NCBI RefSeq assembly: GCF_030816475.1
Contig: NZ_JAUSXF010000001.1
Coordinates: forward strand, 496,001-560,000
Length of the DNA: 64,000 nucleotides
Source of the DNA: Arthrobacter pascens
GTDB lineage: Bacteria; Actinomycetota; Actinomycetes; Actinomycetales; Micrococcaceae
Reading direction: 5' to 3'
Translations under genes and position numbers: made by a program
Shown: piece by piece, positions 26,366 to 34,461 of the stretch
Position numbering within the stretch: the first letter of the stretch is position 1
Layout of the letters: every line of letters starts with the position of its first letter
The notes under the pieces: model-generated
What the model saw: only the letters and a program-made list of their open reading frames with translations
Databases searched by the model: none
What the model was told of the DNA's origin: nothing

Positions 26366-27277
26366 TTGCCTCAGCTCGCCCGACGCCTGTTTGCCCTCCC
26401 TCCAGATCTTGAAGGGGCAGCGCAAAGCTGGCTTGAACACGGCGAGCGGACGCCCCGTGCCGCCCGCCTCGCCTCATCAGTGGTCCTGCTCCGCGATTCC
26501 CCCACCGGCTTGGAGACCTGGCTCGGCTATCGTCCGGGATCTTCGCCGCTTGGGGTCCTCGCCTTTCCGGGAGGTTCCTTGCAGGAGTCCGACGACGACC
26601 CCGTCGGCTGGCTGGGCCCCTCGCCCCAGCATTGGGCCGAGCAGATGGGGACCGACGACGTCGGGCTGGCGCGCCGCCACGTGGTGGGTGGCATCCGCGA
26701 ACTCTTCGAGGAAACCGGGGTGCTCCTGGCCGGTCCCGACCTGGCCAGCACGGTGGAGGCCACCTCCACCCACGAATGGATGCGTGCGCGGGAGGCCATA
26801 GCCAACCAGGAGAAGTCCTTCACCGAGGCCCTCTCCAGGCGAGGCCTGTCGCTGCGCACCGACCTCCTGAAATCCCTGGTCAACTGGCGCAGCCCCGACT
26901 TCGCCCACCAGCGCTTCGACACCCGCTACTTTGCCGCCACAGTGCCCATGAACCAGCAGCCGAGCCTTCTGGAGAGCAAGGGAGTGTGGGGCCGCTGGGT
27001 GTGCGCCACCAAGGTCATCGCCGAACGCCACACCACCGCCCTCGGCGATGAAGTGGGGCAGGAAAACACCGTTGGCCTGACCCTGGGCCAACTCGTGGTT
27101 CCAGGCGTGGAGATCATGCTCGAAAAGATGGCGGCCGCGAACGGCTGCATCGCGTATCTGAGCTATAAACGCAAAGCCCACGTGTACCAGCCGAATCTGG
27201 TCAAGGAAGACGGCAGGCTCATGCTTGAGGTCGAGGCTGCCAAGACTGTGGCCGGCGACCCCCAGCGCGAGCGTTAA
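26366..27277 (+). CDS. NUDIX hydrolase, NUDT19-like with split Nudix box
   Basis: A 303-residue hydrolase. LAFPGG is followed about 35 residues later by GIRELFEETGVLL, so the Nudix box is interrupted by an insertion, as in NUDT7/8/19-type CoA and nucleoside diphosphate hydrolases. The N terminus ARLASSVVLLRDS is the first strand. The downstream part has no motif I can name. The start TTG 26366 is uncertain; AGGA at 26349-26352 is 13 nt away. It follows ridA by 15 bases and ends before the 32-bp repeat array. Confidence 0.78.
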   Translation: MPQLARRLFALPPDLEGAAQSWLEHGERTPRAARLASSVVLLRDSPTGLETWLGYRPGSSPLGVLAFPGGSLQESDDDPVGWLGPSPQHWAEQMGTDDVGLARRHVVGGIRELFEETGVLLAGPDLASTVEATSTHEWMRAREAIANQEKSFTEALSRRGLSLRTDLLKSLVNWRSPDFAHQRFDTRYFAATVPMNQQPSLLESKGVWGRWVCATKVIAERHTTALGDEVGQENTVGLTLGQLVVPGVEIMLEKMAAANGCIAYLSYKRKAHVYQPNLVKEDGRLMLEVEAAKTVAGDPQRER

Positions 27278-27292
27278 CTCAGCTCTCCCAAC

Positions 27293-27561
27293 CGACGCTT
27301 CCTCACATCCTGCACGTTTTCAGGCGACGCTTCCTCAGGTCCTGCACGTTTTCAGGCGACGCTTCCTCAGGTCCTGCACGTTTTCAGGCGACGCTTCCTC
27401 ATATTCTGACCGTCATCAGCCAATGACAGAACGGATGACTGACGAAAGGTGAGGAAGCGTCGTGAGGAAACGTGCGAAAGGTGAGGGAGCGTAGTGAGGA
27501 AACCTGCGAAAGGTGAGGAAGCGTCGTGAGGAAACCTGCGAAAGGTGAGGGAGCGTTTTGG
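27293..27561. repeat. 32-bp repeat array in two opposed clusters
   Basis: Left cluster: CGACGCTTCCTCA begins at 27293, 27325, 27357 and 27389, exactly 32 bp apart, the units sharing CCTGCACGTTTTCAGG. Right cluster: GAAAGGTGAGGAAGCGTCG-type units begin at 27444, 27476, 27508 and 27540, again 32 bp apart. The core TGAGGAAGCGTCG of the right is the reverse complement of the left core, so both are one repeat family in opposite directions, separated by about 42 bp of unique sequence (27402-27443). There are no spacers, so it is not a CRISPR. It occupies a convergent intergenic region. Confidence 0.9.
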
Positions 27562-27571
27562 ATTAACAGCG

Positions 27572-27609
27572 AAGGCCGGCACCCTTGGAAATCCAAGGGT
27601 GCCGGCCTT
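27572..27609. terminator. Long hairpin terminator after crp
   Basis: AAGGCCGGCACCCTTGGA (27572-27589) and its exact complement TCCAAGGGTGCCGGCCTT (27592-27609) form an 18-bp perfect stem with a 2-nt loop. It follows the crp stop on the minus strand and also faces the NUDIX gene across the repeats, so it may act in both directions. Confidence 0.8.
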
Positions 27610-27629
27610 CACCGGATGTATCTAAAGGC

Positions 27630-28307
27630 TTAGCGGGAGCGCTGGCGGAGGCGCTGCATGTCCAGGATGACGACGGCGCGGGCTTCCAGGCGGAGCCAGC
27701 CGCGCTGGACGAATTCGGCCAGCGCCTTGTTGACGGTTTCGCGGGACGCGCCAACCAGCTGTGCCAGTTCCTCCTGCGTGAGCTCGTGGGCCACCAGGAC
27801 GCCGTCGGTCGCCGGACGGCCGAAGCGGTCTGCCAGGTCCAGGAGGGCCTTGGCCACGCGTCCCGGGACGTCCGAGAAGACCAGGTCGGAGAGGGAGTCG
27901 TTGGTGCGGCGAAGGCGCCGGGCAAGGGCCTGCAGCAGCTGCGCGGAAACCTCGGGGCGGGTGCGGAGGAGCGCGTTGAGACTTTCGTTCCTCAGCCCGG
28001 CAAGGCGGGTCTCGGACACGGCAGTGGCCGTGGCGGTCCGCGGGCTGGGGTCAAACAGTGCCATTTCACCGAACAGTTCGCCCGGGCCCAGGATGGCAAG
28101 CAGGGATTCCCTGCCGTCCGGTGAGGTGCGGCCCAGCTTCACTTTTCCGGAGACGATGAAGTAGAGCTGGTCGCCCTGGTCACCTTCGCGGAATACCGAC
28201 GCACCGCGGGACAGGTCCACCTCGGTCAGCTCGTCCGTCAGCAGACGGAATGCTTCGTCGTCGAGCGTGGCGAAAAGGGGCGCTCGGCGCAGTACCTCGA
28301 TGTCCAT
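27630..28307 (-). CDS. crp: Crp/Fnr-family cAMP receptor regulator
   Basis: A 225-residue homologue of mycobacterial Crp (Rv3676) and corynebacterial GlxR. The N-terminal half is a cyclic-nucleotide-binding domain with the phosphate-binding cassette ELFGEMALFDPSPRTATATA (Arg and Thr for phosphate). The C-terminal winged helix has the recognition element LAQLVGASRETVNKAL. It should act as a global regulator of carbon metabolism, possibly binding the sites near acs and the sugar operon in this window. ATG 28307 has AGGAG about 6 nt upstream. TGTGA-CGTAGT-TGGCA (28374-28389) could be an autoregulatory site, weakly. Confidence 0.91.
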   Translation of the reverse strand: MDIEVLRRAPLFATLDDEAFRLLTDELTEVDLSRGASVFREGDQGDQLYFIVSGKVKLGRTSPDGRESLLAILGPGELFGEMALFDPSPRTATATAVSETRLAGLRNESLNALLRTRPEVSAQLLQALARRLRRTNDSLSDLVFSDVPGRVAKALLDLADRFGRPATDGVLVAHELTQEELAQLVGASRETVNKALAEFVQRGWLRLEARAVVILDMQRLRQRSR

Positions 28308-28570
28308 GTAATCTCCTGAATAAAATGTGTCGGCTGTGGCGCTTGTGCCATTGTTCCAGAATTTTCAAGGATCTGTGACGTAGTTGGCAGCCGAAACGCC
28401 CTAAACCGGCGCAGGAACGTCTCATTCCGGACGGCAGGACCCTGCCCCGCCCACAGCTCCCGGCAGGGGCCGGTTGAGGGGGAGACCCCACCCGGGTCAG
28501 CCTTTGGTCCACAGAAGAATGTCAGCCTGCGCTATTAGAATGAGGGCTCAACCGTACATAAGGAGCCTTG

Positions 28571-29755
28571 GTGTTTGGCTTGACCGTTCTGGACCTCGCC
28601 TTGATCCTGGCGCTGATGTCCTATCTGATCTATGGCCTGCGCAACGGCTTCCTGGTCACCCTTGGCGGGATTGCCGGGTTTGCTGTCGGAGCGGTGGCGG
28701 CGTTTTTGGCCGTGCCGCTCGTCAGTGGCTACGTCACCGACCCCGGCTGGAGGCTTACCGCAACGGTGGCTGCCGCCGTCGTGCTGGTGGCTCTGGGCCA
28801 CGGATTGGGCACGATGATCGGGCGTAATATCCGCAGCGCCGTGCGGATCAGGCCCCTGCGCGCGGCGGACCGCTTTGGCGGCGGGGCCGTCAGTGTTGTG
28901 GTCTCAGCCCTGGTTATGTCGATGCTCGCCTTCAGCATTGGCGCCCTCGGCGTGCCGTTCGTATCCCAGCAGCTGGCCGAGTCCAAGGTCATCCGGTTCA
29001 TTGACGGATTGACGCCAGTCCCGGTGAAGGCGACCATGGCGCAGTTGCGTTCCACTGTGATCGGCAACGGCATTCCTACGCTGCTGGAGGGACTCGCGCC
29101 AGGACAACCCGTGCCCGTTCCCAATGCAAGCACGGACACGCCGGCCCTGAACCGGGCCGCCGAATCCGTACTGAAAATCGCGGGGACGGCGTACCAGTGC
29201 GGCCAGAACCAGACAGGCACCGGGTTTGTGGTTTCCCCCGGACGGGTTGTGACGAATGCCCATGTGGTGGCGGGCGTGTCGCAGCCTGTGGTCGAGGTTC
29301 CCAGCGGGGGAGCGATGCCGGGCAGGGTCGTCTACTTCGACACCAAGCATGACCTCGCCGTCCTGGCGGTGGACGGACTGCCTTCCGCGCCGCTGACACT
29401 GAGCCCTGACCTTCCGAACGGCAGCCCGGCAGCGTTCGCGGGGTATCCGCACGGCGGGCCCTTCCAGTCCAAGCCGGCAACAGTCCAGGACATCAGCACA
29501 GTGCTGGTGCCGGACATTTACGGCAACAACTCCTCACCTGAGGACGTTTACCGCCTCGCCGGAGACGTCCAGCCCGGAAACTCCGGCGGTCCGCTGCTCA
29601 CCACGGACGGGCGCGTCGCCGGCGTGATTTTCGCCAAGGCGACGTCAGACGCCGAGGTCGGCTTCGCCCTCACCATGGACGACCTCAGCCCAGTTGCGTC
29701 CCAGGCTCCCGCACTCACTGCCCCGGTGTCATCCGGGCAGTGCATCCAGAAATAG
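28571..29755 (+). CDS. marP: MarP-type membrane serine protease
   Basis: A 394-residue protease like Rv3671c, which protects mycobacteria against acid and oxidative stress. Residues 1-165 hold four membrane helices (CvpA-like); the rest is a trypsin-like periplasmic domain. The triad is seen as TNAHVV (His), KHDLAVL (Asp) and GDVQPGNSGGP (Ser), with Cys residues at the domain start and in the C-terminal QCIQK that could pair, as in MarP. GTG 28571 has AAGGAG (28560-28565) 5 nt upstream; TTG 28568 is too close. TAGAAT (28536-28541) may be the -10 box. Confidence 0.9.
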   Translation: MFGLTVLDLALILALMSYLIYGLRNGFLVTLGGIAGFAVGAVAAFLAVPLVSGYVTDPGWRLTATVAAAVVLVALGHGLGTMIGRNIRSAVRIRPLRAADRFGGGAVSVVVSALVMSMLAFSIGALGVPFVSQQLAESKVIRFIDGLTPVPVKATMAQLRSTVIGNGIPTLLEGLAPGQPVPVPNASTDTPALNRAAESVLKIAGTAYQCGQNQTGTGFVVSPGRVVTNAHVVAGVSQPVVEVPSGGAMPGRVVYFDTKHDLAVLAVDGLPSAPLTLSPDLPNGSPAAFAGYPHGGPFQSKPATVQDISTVLVPDIYGNNSSPEDVYRLAGDVQPGNSGGPLLTTDGRVAGVIFAKATSDAEVGFALTMDDLSPVASQAPALTAPVSSGQCIQK

Positions 29756-29776
29756 GGCGTCCAGAAATACGGGCGT
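29746..29776 (+). repeat. Tandem 15/16-bp duplication at the marP stop
   Basis: CCAGAAATAGGGCGT (29746-29760) is followed directly by CCAGAAATACGGGCGT (29761-29776). The marP stop TAG lies in the first copy. It looks like a recent slippage duplication. Confidence 0.6.
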
Positions 29777-29823
29777 CGGGAAACAAGGCAGGGCAGCACG
29801 CGGAGACGTGTTCAGGGCAACCT

Positions 29824-30069
29824 TCACAGCCATTCAAGGCTTTGGCCGTAGGGGCCGGGGACCGCACCCAGAAACCGGGCCGCTGCGAGCAGAAGGTTGG
29901 GCTGGCGCTTGTCATGCGGCCAGCGGTCGATCAGAGCAAGGAGTTCCGGGTCGTCGGCGATGCCGAGCGTCCATTGGGCGTAGCAGGGGGAGGACTCCGG
30001 AGCTTCCACCAGGCCAAAATGCCGGTACCACGCAGCGGTACGGCTGGAGGTCTCCGGCTCGCTGGACAT
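29824..30069 (-). pseudogene. DUF2332 family N-terminal remnant
   Basis: An 81-residue frame starting two bases after the aroQ stop. It carries the family's start: AAWYRHFG..., CYAQWTLGIADDPELLALID and RQPNLLLAAARFLGA. DUF2332 proteins are usually about 300-340 residues, whereas this stops at SLEWL. Only 68 bases separate the stop from marP, so the missing C-terminal 250 residues cannot lie in another frame; they have been deleted. A small functional protein is possible but less likely. Confidence 0.65.
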
Positions 30070-30071
30070 GA

Positions 30072-30527
30072 CTACAGAGTTTCGGCCAGGTAGTCGATGG
30101 CGAGCTTGTAGCCGAACACGCCGGCGCCTACGATGACGGCGGCGCAGACCGGCGACAGGAAAGAATGGTGCCGGAATTCCTCGCGCTGGTGCACGTTGGT
30201 GATGTGGACTTCCACCGCGGGCAGCTGGACCGCCGCCAGGGCGTCGCGGAGGGCGACGGACGTGTGTGTGAAAGCTCCGGCGTTGAGCACAATTCCGACG
30301 GCGTTGCCGCGGGCTGCGTGGATAGCGTCAAGCAGGACGCCCTCATGGTTGGACTGGACACATTCCACCGTGAAGCCGTGTCCCTCGGCGGCGGTTCGGG
30401 CCAGCTGCTCGACGTCGGCAAGGGTGGACGTGCCGTATTTTTCCGGTTCGCGGGTTCCCAGCAGGTTCAGGTTGGGTCCGTTCATCACGAGGATCGTGCC
30501 GCGGCCGGCGCTGGTGGCTTCAGTCAT
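30072..30527 (-). CDS. aroQ: 3-dehydroquinate dehydratase, type II
   Basis: A 151-residue dehydroquinase of the shikimate pathway. LVMNGPNLNLLGTREPEKYG is the N-terminal signature with the catalytic Tyr; ECVQSNHEG, LNAGAFTHTS, VEVHITNVHQREEFRHHS (catalytic His and Arg) follow. The start ATG 30527 (MTEATS) is selected because TAGATT ends 7 nt before it; the longer frame from 30596 would cross the promoter. Stand-alone, with the DUF2332 remnant immediately downstream. Confidence 0.93.
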   Translation of the reverse strand: MTEATSAGRGTILVMNGPNLNLLGTREPEKYGTSTLADVEQLARTAAEGHGFTVECVQSNHEGVLLDAIHAARGNAVGIVLNAGAFTHTSVALRDALAAVQLPAVEVHITNVHQREEFRHHSFLSPVCAAVIVGAGVFGYKLAIDYLAETL

Positions 30528-30534
30528 GAGTGCA

Positions 30535-30540
30535 AATCTA
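30535..30540 (-). promoter_or_regulatory. -10 box TAGATT for leaderless aroQ mRNA
   Basis: On the minus strand TAGATT (30540-30535) is followed by TGCACTC and then ATG 30527, 7 nt. No ribosome site precedes the start, in keeping with a leaderless mRNA. Confidence 0.5.
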
Positions 30541-30593
30541 GCGTCTCGGACGGCGCGTCCGCGCATTTTTACCGGGCAGGAGAGGATAACCGC

Positions 30594-30655
30594 CATCGAT
30601 TGCTCCGCAACAGCCCTTTTGAGCCTTCATAGGGGCCGTTACGGAGCAATCGATG
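30594..30655. terminator. Large hairpin between the alpha-galactosidase and aroQ genes
   Basis: CATCGATTGCTCCG (30594-30607) pairs perfectly with CGGAGCAATCGATG (30642-30655), 14 bp; inside, GCCC and GGGGC can extend the stem. It follows the alpha-galactosidase stop (30672, minus strand) and lies before the aroQ promoter. No T-run follows, so a terminator role is likely but not certain. Confidence 0.6.
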
Positions 30656-30671
30656 CTGAAAGGGGCTTCCG

Positions 30672-32861
30672 TTAGAGCGCAGTGAACTTCAGCAGGACAG
30701 CGTGCTCGGGATTGAGGATCGGCATGGGCAGGCCCACTTCGGCCAGGAAACGGCCGTTTGCCTCAGCGCCGCCCGCCAACCAGGCTGGCGGCTGGACCTG
30801 GGTGTAATTGTGGGCGTAGCCGGCGTCCGCCGGTGTGGGGAAAATTGCCTCCACCCGGTATCCGCGGTCCGGCTCGAGCCCGGGGACGGTGACCCGGCCG
30901 GGCTGTTCTGCGAAACCCGTGCGGGTGCTGACCAGGGCGAACAGAGCCGCCGTCGCGCCCTTGATCGCAGGGGCTGCGACTACCCCGTGCAGGAGCAGCG
31001 AGCCGTCCGGGACGTCGGCACGGACCATCCGGCCGCCGTGGATGAGGGCCCGGTGCTCCTTGTACAGCGCGATGAAGCGCTTGAGCTCCGCCCGCTCGGC
31101 GCCCTGAAGCTCCCGGACATCCCATTCCATCCCGAAGTGCCCGAACAACGCCGTGATGGCGCGGAACGAAAGATCGTGGGTGCGGGCTGTTGTGTGCGAG
31201 GTGGTGGGGCCCACATGCGCTCCGACCAGTTCCGGCGGGACGACCATCCCGGTCCAGCGCTGGATGGTCTGCCGCTCCAGCGCGTCGTTGCAGTCCGAGG
31301 CCCAGATCCGGTCCGTGCGTTCCAGGATGCCCAGGTCCACCCGGGCGCCGCCTGAGGAGCAGCTTTCAATCTCGACGCCGGGATGGGCCTTGCGGAGCGA
31401 GTCAAAGAGGCGGTAGGCAGCCAGCGTCTGCTCGTGGACGGAGGAGCGTCCCGCATGGCCGTGCTCGGTCAGGTCGCGGTTCTGGTCCCACTTGAGGTAG
31501 CTGATGTTGTTCTCGCGGAGCAGGGCGTCGATCCGGTCAAAGATGTACTGCCAGGCTTCCGGGTTCACGAGGTCGATGACGTGCTGGGTCCGCCACTCCA
31601 CCGGAAGGCGGCCCCCGTCCTTATGCGAATGCATGGAGGGGCCGACGATCCAGTCGGGATGCGCCCGGGCGATATCTGAATCCAGGTTGATCATTTCCGG
31701 CTCCACCCAGAGGCCGAATTCCATCCCTCTGGAGGTGACAGCCTCGATCAGCGGACCGAGGCCGTCGGGCCACAGGGACTCGTCGACATACCAGTCACCC
31801 AGCCCTGCCTGGTCGTTCCGGCGTCCCCGGAACCAGCCGTCGTCGAGCACAAAACGCTCCACGCCCAGCTCCGCCGCGGAATCCGCCAGCTCGACGAGGG
31901 CGTCCAGGTTGTGGTCGAAGTACATCGCTTCCCACGTGTTGAGCACCACGGGGCGAGGCTTTCCCGGGTCGGTTGCGGCGCCTGCGGCAGGCAGGACGTG
32001 GTGGGGGCGGGAGCGGAACCAGCTGTAGAACGCCTCGCTGATGCCGTCCAGGCCGCGGTCCGAATAGGCTGCGAAGAGCGCGGGCGTGGTGTAACTGCCA
32101 CCGGGCTGGAGGATTACCTCGGCAGCGCCCAGGAGCTCGGAGCCGCCGATCATGGTGCGGCCATCGCCGATGCTGTCCGCGAACTGTTCGTGGTTCCCGC
32201 TCCAGGCAAGGTGGGTGGCCCAGACCTTTCCGTGGCGGTTGCCGAAGCCTTCGGTGCCGGCTGCCAACAGCAGGGACGAATCGTGGCCGGTGCGGCCGTG
32301 GCGGCCGGTGCGGACCCAGGTGCCCTGTTGGATGGAGCGGCGCTGGGGGTGGGTTTCACGGCACCACCGCCCGGTCAGGTCCAGGAGTTCGACGGCGTCC
32401 GGCGCCACCGGGAGGACCGTGGCCAGTTCGTCGAGTTGGTAGGGAGTGGTCCCGCCGTTGGTCAAGGTGTGGCGCATCTCCAGCAGCCCGCCGTCGTGCA
32501 GTGTCAGGGAGGATTCGACGGCGATTCCGGCGTCGGCGTCGGACTGCACGATGATCGCGGTGTTGTGTTCGGCGGCCGTAGATACGGTGCGGAGTCGCGT
32601 GGAGAAATCGTGGCCCGGGACGCCGTCGGCGAAGCGGTGGCCACGGAGGGCAGGCCTGCCGCGCCAACTGGATGATGCCTGCGGCAGCAGACCGGCAGGA
32701 ACATTGGCATCGACGGCGGAGGGAGGGACGGGCTCGCCCAGGATGGCGAGGTCGGGCAGGGTGGCGCCCAGATCGGCGCCCCAATGGATAATCTCGGCCT
32801 CCCCGCTGTTGAAGCTGATCACCAGGCTGGTGCCGGCGGTACGGAGGTGGAGCGTTTCCAT
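30672..32861 (-). CDS. Alpha-galactosidase, GH36 family
   Basis: A 729-residue glycosidase removing terminal alpha-galactose from sugars such as melibiose, raffinose or stachyose. The nucleophile is expected in YLKWDQNRDLTEHG near residue 456; the acid/base Asp lies in RIWASDCNDALERQ about 65-70 residues later; SSGGARVDLG lies between. It has the N-terminal beta-sandwich, barrel and C-terminal beta domain of GH36. No signal peptide, so it acts in the cytosol on imported oligosaccharides. ATG 32861 is taken as the start; a longer frame from 32981 has no support. It lies downstream of the ABC importer genes, beyond two hairpins. Confidence 0.92.
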   Translation of the reverse strand: METLHLRTAGTSLVISFNSGEAEIIHWGADLGATLPDLAILGEPVPPSAVDANVPAGLLPQASSSWRGRPALRGHRFADGVPGHDFSTRLRTVSTAAEHNTAIIVQSDADAGIAVESSLTLHDGGLLEMRHTLTNGGTTPYQLDELATVLPVAPDAVELLDLTGRWCRETHPQRRSIQQGTWVRTGRHGRTGHDSSLLLAAGTEGFGNRHGKVWATHLAWSGNHEQFADSIGDGRTMIGGSELLGAAEVILQPGGSYTTPALFAAYSDRGLDGISEAFYSWFRSRPHHVLPAAGAATDPGKPRPVVLNTWEAMYFDHNLDALVELADSAAELGVERFVLDDGWFRGRRNDQAGLGDWYVDESLWPDGLGPLIEAVTSRGMEFGLWVEPEMINLDSDIARAHPDWIVGPSMHSHKDGGRLPVEWRTQHVIDLVNPEAWQYIFDRIDALLRENNISYLKWDQNRDLTEHGHAGRSSVHEQTLAAYRLFDSLRKAHPGVEIESCSSGGARVDLGILERTDRIWASDCNDALERQTIQRWTGMVVPPELVGAHVGPTTSHTTARTHDLSFRAITALFGHFGMEWDVRELQGAERAELKRFIALYKEHRALIHGGRMVRADVPDGSLLLHGVVAAPAIKGATAALFALVSTRTGFAEQPGRVTVPGLEPDRGYRVEAIFPTPADAGYAHNYTQVQPPAWLAGGAEANGRFLAEVGLPMPILNPEHAVLLKFTAL

Positions 32862-32953
32862 AGGTGTATCTCTTTCGGTAAAGATGGAGTGCGTTCGCAG
32901 ACGCAGGAAGGTATTTGCTGGTCGTTTGCTGTTGTTAGTGCGTGGTGGTGGTA

Positions 32954-33025
32954 GTCCGGATGCCGCCGTCGCGAGGAGCAAACGGCGGCATCCGGACCGG
33001 TGACTGCGGCCACACCCGCAGTCAC
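32954..33025. terminator. Two tandem hairpins between the sugar-binding lipoprotein and alpha-galactosidase
   Basis: GTCCGGATGCCGCCGT (32954-32969) pairs with its exact complement at 32982-32997 (16 bp). Next to it GTGACTGCGG (33000-33009) pairs with CCGCAGTCAC (33016-33025; 10 bp). They follow the binding-protein stop (33045, minus strand). Such stems commonly terminate partly or protect the abundant binding-protein mRNA, lowering expression of the downstream gene. Confidence 0.75.
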
Positions 33026-33044
33026 GCTTTGTGGGGCAGTGCGC

Positions 33045-34385
33045 CTACTTGAACAGCGCGTTGACCTGGTCGTTGGCTTCGGTCAGGGAGCTGGCGGGCT
33101 TCTTGCCGGAGAGGACAGCGTCCATCGCCGGCTTCATGATGCCGGTGACCTTGGCGGACTTGTCAGCAATGGGGAACAGGAACGTTGTGCCGTCCTTGAC
33201 GTGGGTGGTGAAGGCGGAGACGTCGATGCCCTTGGCTTTGAACGCGTCGGCTGCCTTCTCCGAGGACGTGCTGATGGCGGGGAACACGACAGCCTTGCCG
33301 GCCACGACGTCCTGGCATGCTGTGGAGGCGAGGTACTCCACCCACTTCACTGAGGCTGCCGGGTTCTTGGTGCCGGCCCAGATGGAGTCAGCCAGGCCGT
33401 TGAACATGCTGGCCCGCTTGCCGTCAGGTCCCTTGGGGGTGGGGGCGATACCTGTTTCCACTCCCTTGTAGCCGGTGTACTGGCCGATCATCCAGGAGCC
33501 GCCGGTGTTGATGGCGGCCTTGCCGGCTCCGTAGTTGTCAGACACGCTGGCACCTACTGTGGTTTCAAGCTTGGGCATGTAGCCCTTGTCTGCGAGTCCG
33601 GCCCACCAGGCAATGGTTTCCTGGAACTTGGGATCGTCGAAGTTGAACTTGGTGCCCCACGGGTTCTTGTCCGTGTGGGTCCAGCCCATTGTGGCGCTGA
33701 GGAAGCTCCACTGGGTCTGGCCATCTCCGCCGCCGGAGTTTTCCAGGCCCAGCCCGTAGACCGCCACGTTGTTCTTGTCGAAGCCGGCTTCGTCTCCGCG
33801 CTTGCCGTTCTTGTCGACGGTCAGGTGGGCGATGGCCTTTTCGTAGCTGCCGCCGTCCTTCGGGTTCCAGTCCAGGCCCTTAAGCTGCTCTTCGGTGTAG
33901 CCGGCGTCGGCCACGAGCTTCTTGTTGTAGAACATGGCGATGGTGTCCCAGTCCTTCGGGAGACCGTAGCGTTTGCCGTCCTGGCCGACCCACAGGTCGC
34001 TCAGGCCCTTGTTGTAGATGTCCAGCTTCAGGTTGTCGTTCTTGACCGCGTCGTCCAGCGACAGGAGCTGTTTCTTGGAGGCGTACTCCGGGTACTTGGC
34101 CAAGTGGTCCGTGAAGACGTCGGGGGCTGTTCCAGACACAAAACCGTTGGTCAGGGTGGTCCAGTAGTCATCCCAGCCGCGCTGGGTGATTTTCACCTTG
34201 ATGTCGGGGTTGGCCTTGGTGAAATCGTCAGCGCACTGCTGGTAGGCGGGGAGCTGGTTGGCGTCCCAGAGCCAGTAGTTGATCTCGCCCTTGGCCTCCG
34301 TGGAAGCTGGAGCGGACCCGCCGCAGGCGGACAGGGACAGGGCAATGACGGCAGCTGCAGCGGCGACGCCAAGGGATTTTTTCAT
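33045..34385 (-). CDS. Sugar ABC transporter substrate-binding lipoprotein
   Basis: A 446-residue extracellular binding protein (family 1). The signal MKKSLGVAAAAAVIALS ends in a lipobox LSAC with Cys about 21, so it is membrane-anchored. It starts INYWLWDANQLPAYQQCADDF and carries WARFNK-free family-1 folds typical of oligosaccharide binders. With the alpha-galactosidase and permeases it probably delivers alpha-galactosides. ATG 34385 has GAAAGG about 7 nt upstream; a frame 33 codons longer is ignored. Confidence 0.9.
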   Translation of the reverse strand: MKKSLGVAAAAAVIALSLSACGGSAPASTEAKGEINYWLWDANQLPAYQQCADDFTKANPDIKVKITQRGWDDYWTTLTNGFVSGTAPDVFTDHLAKYPEYASKKQLLSLDDAVKNDNLKLDIYNKGLSDLWVGQDGKRYGLPKDWDTIAMFYNKKLVADAGYTEEQLKGLDWNPKDGGSYEKAIAHLTVDKNGKRGDEAGFDKNNVAVYGLGLENSGGGDGQTQWSFLSATMGWTHTDKNPWGTKFNFDDPKFQETIAWWAGLADKGYMPKLETTVGASVSDNYGAGKAAINTGGSWMIGQYTGYKGVETGIAPTPKGPDGKRASMFNGLADSIWAGTKNPAASVKWVEYLASTACQDVVAGKAVVFPAISTSSEKAADAFKAKGIDVSAFTTHVKDGTTFLFPIADKSAKVTGIMKPAMDAVLSGKKPASSLTEANDQVNALFK

Positions 34386-34461
34386 GGTGGACCTTTCGGT
34401 TCTTGCAGGGGCATGCGATAGGGAGGTGCGGTTAAGGAGCGGGTGGAGCAGGTGTGGATGG

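Noticed and set aside
27293..27561. The regular 32-bp repeats might be a CRISPR array.
   Set aside because: There are no spacers between units, the orientation inverts halfway, and no cas gene is nearby.
28374..28389. TGTGA-CGTAGT-TGGCA as a Crp autoregulation site.
   Set aside because: Only 8 of 10 conserved bases match; mentioned under crp but too weak to list as a site.
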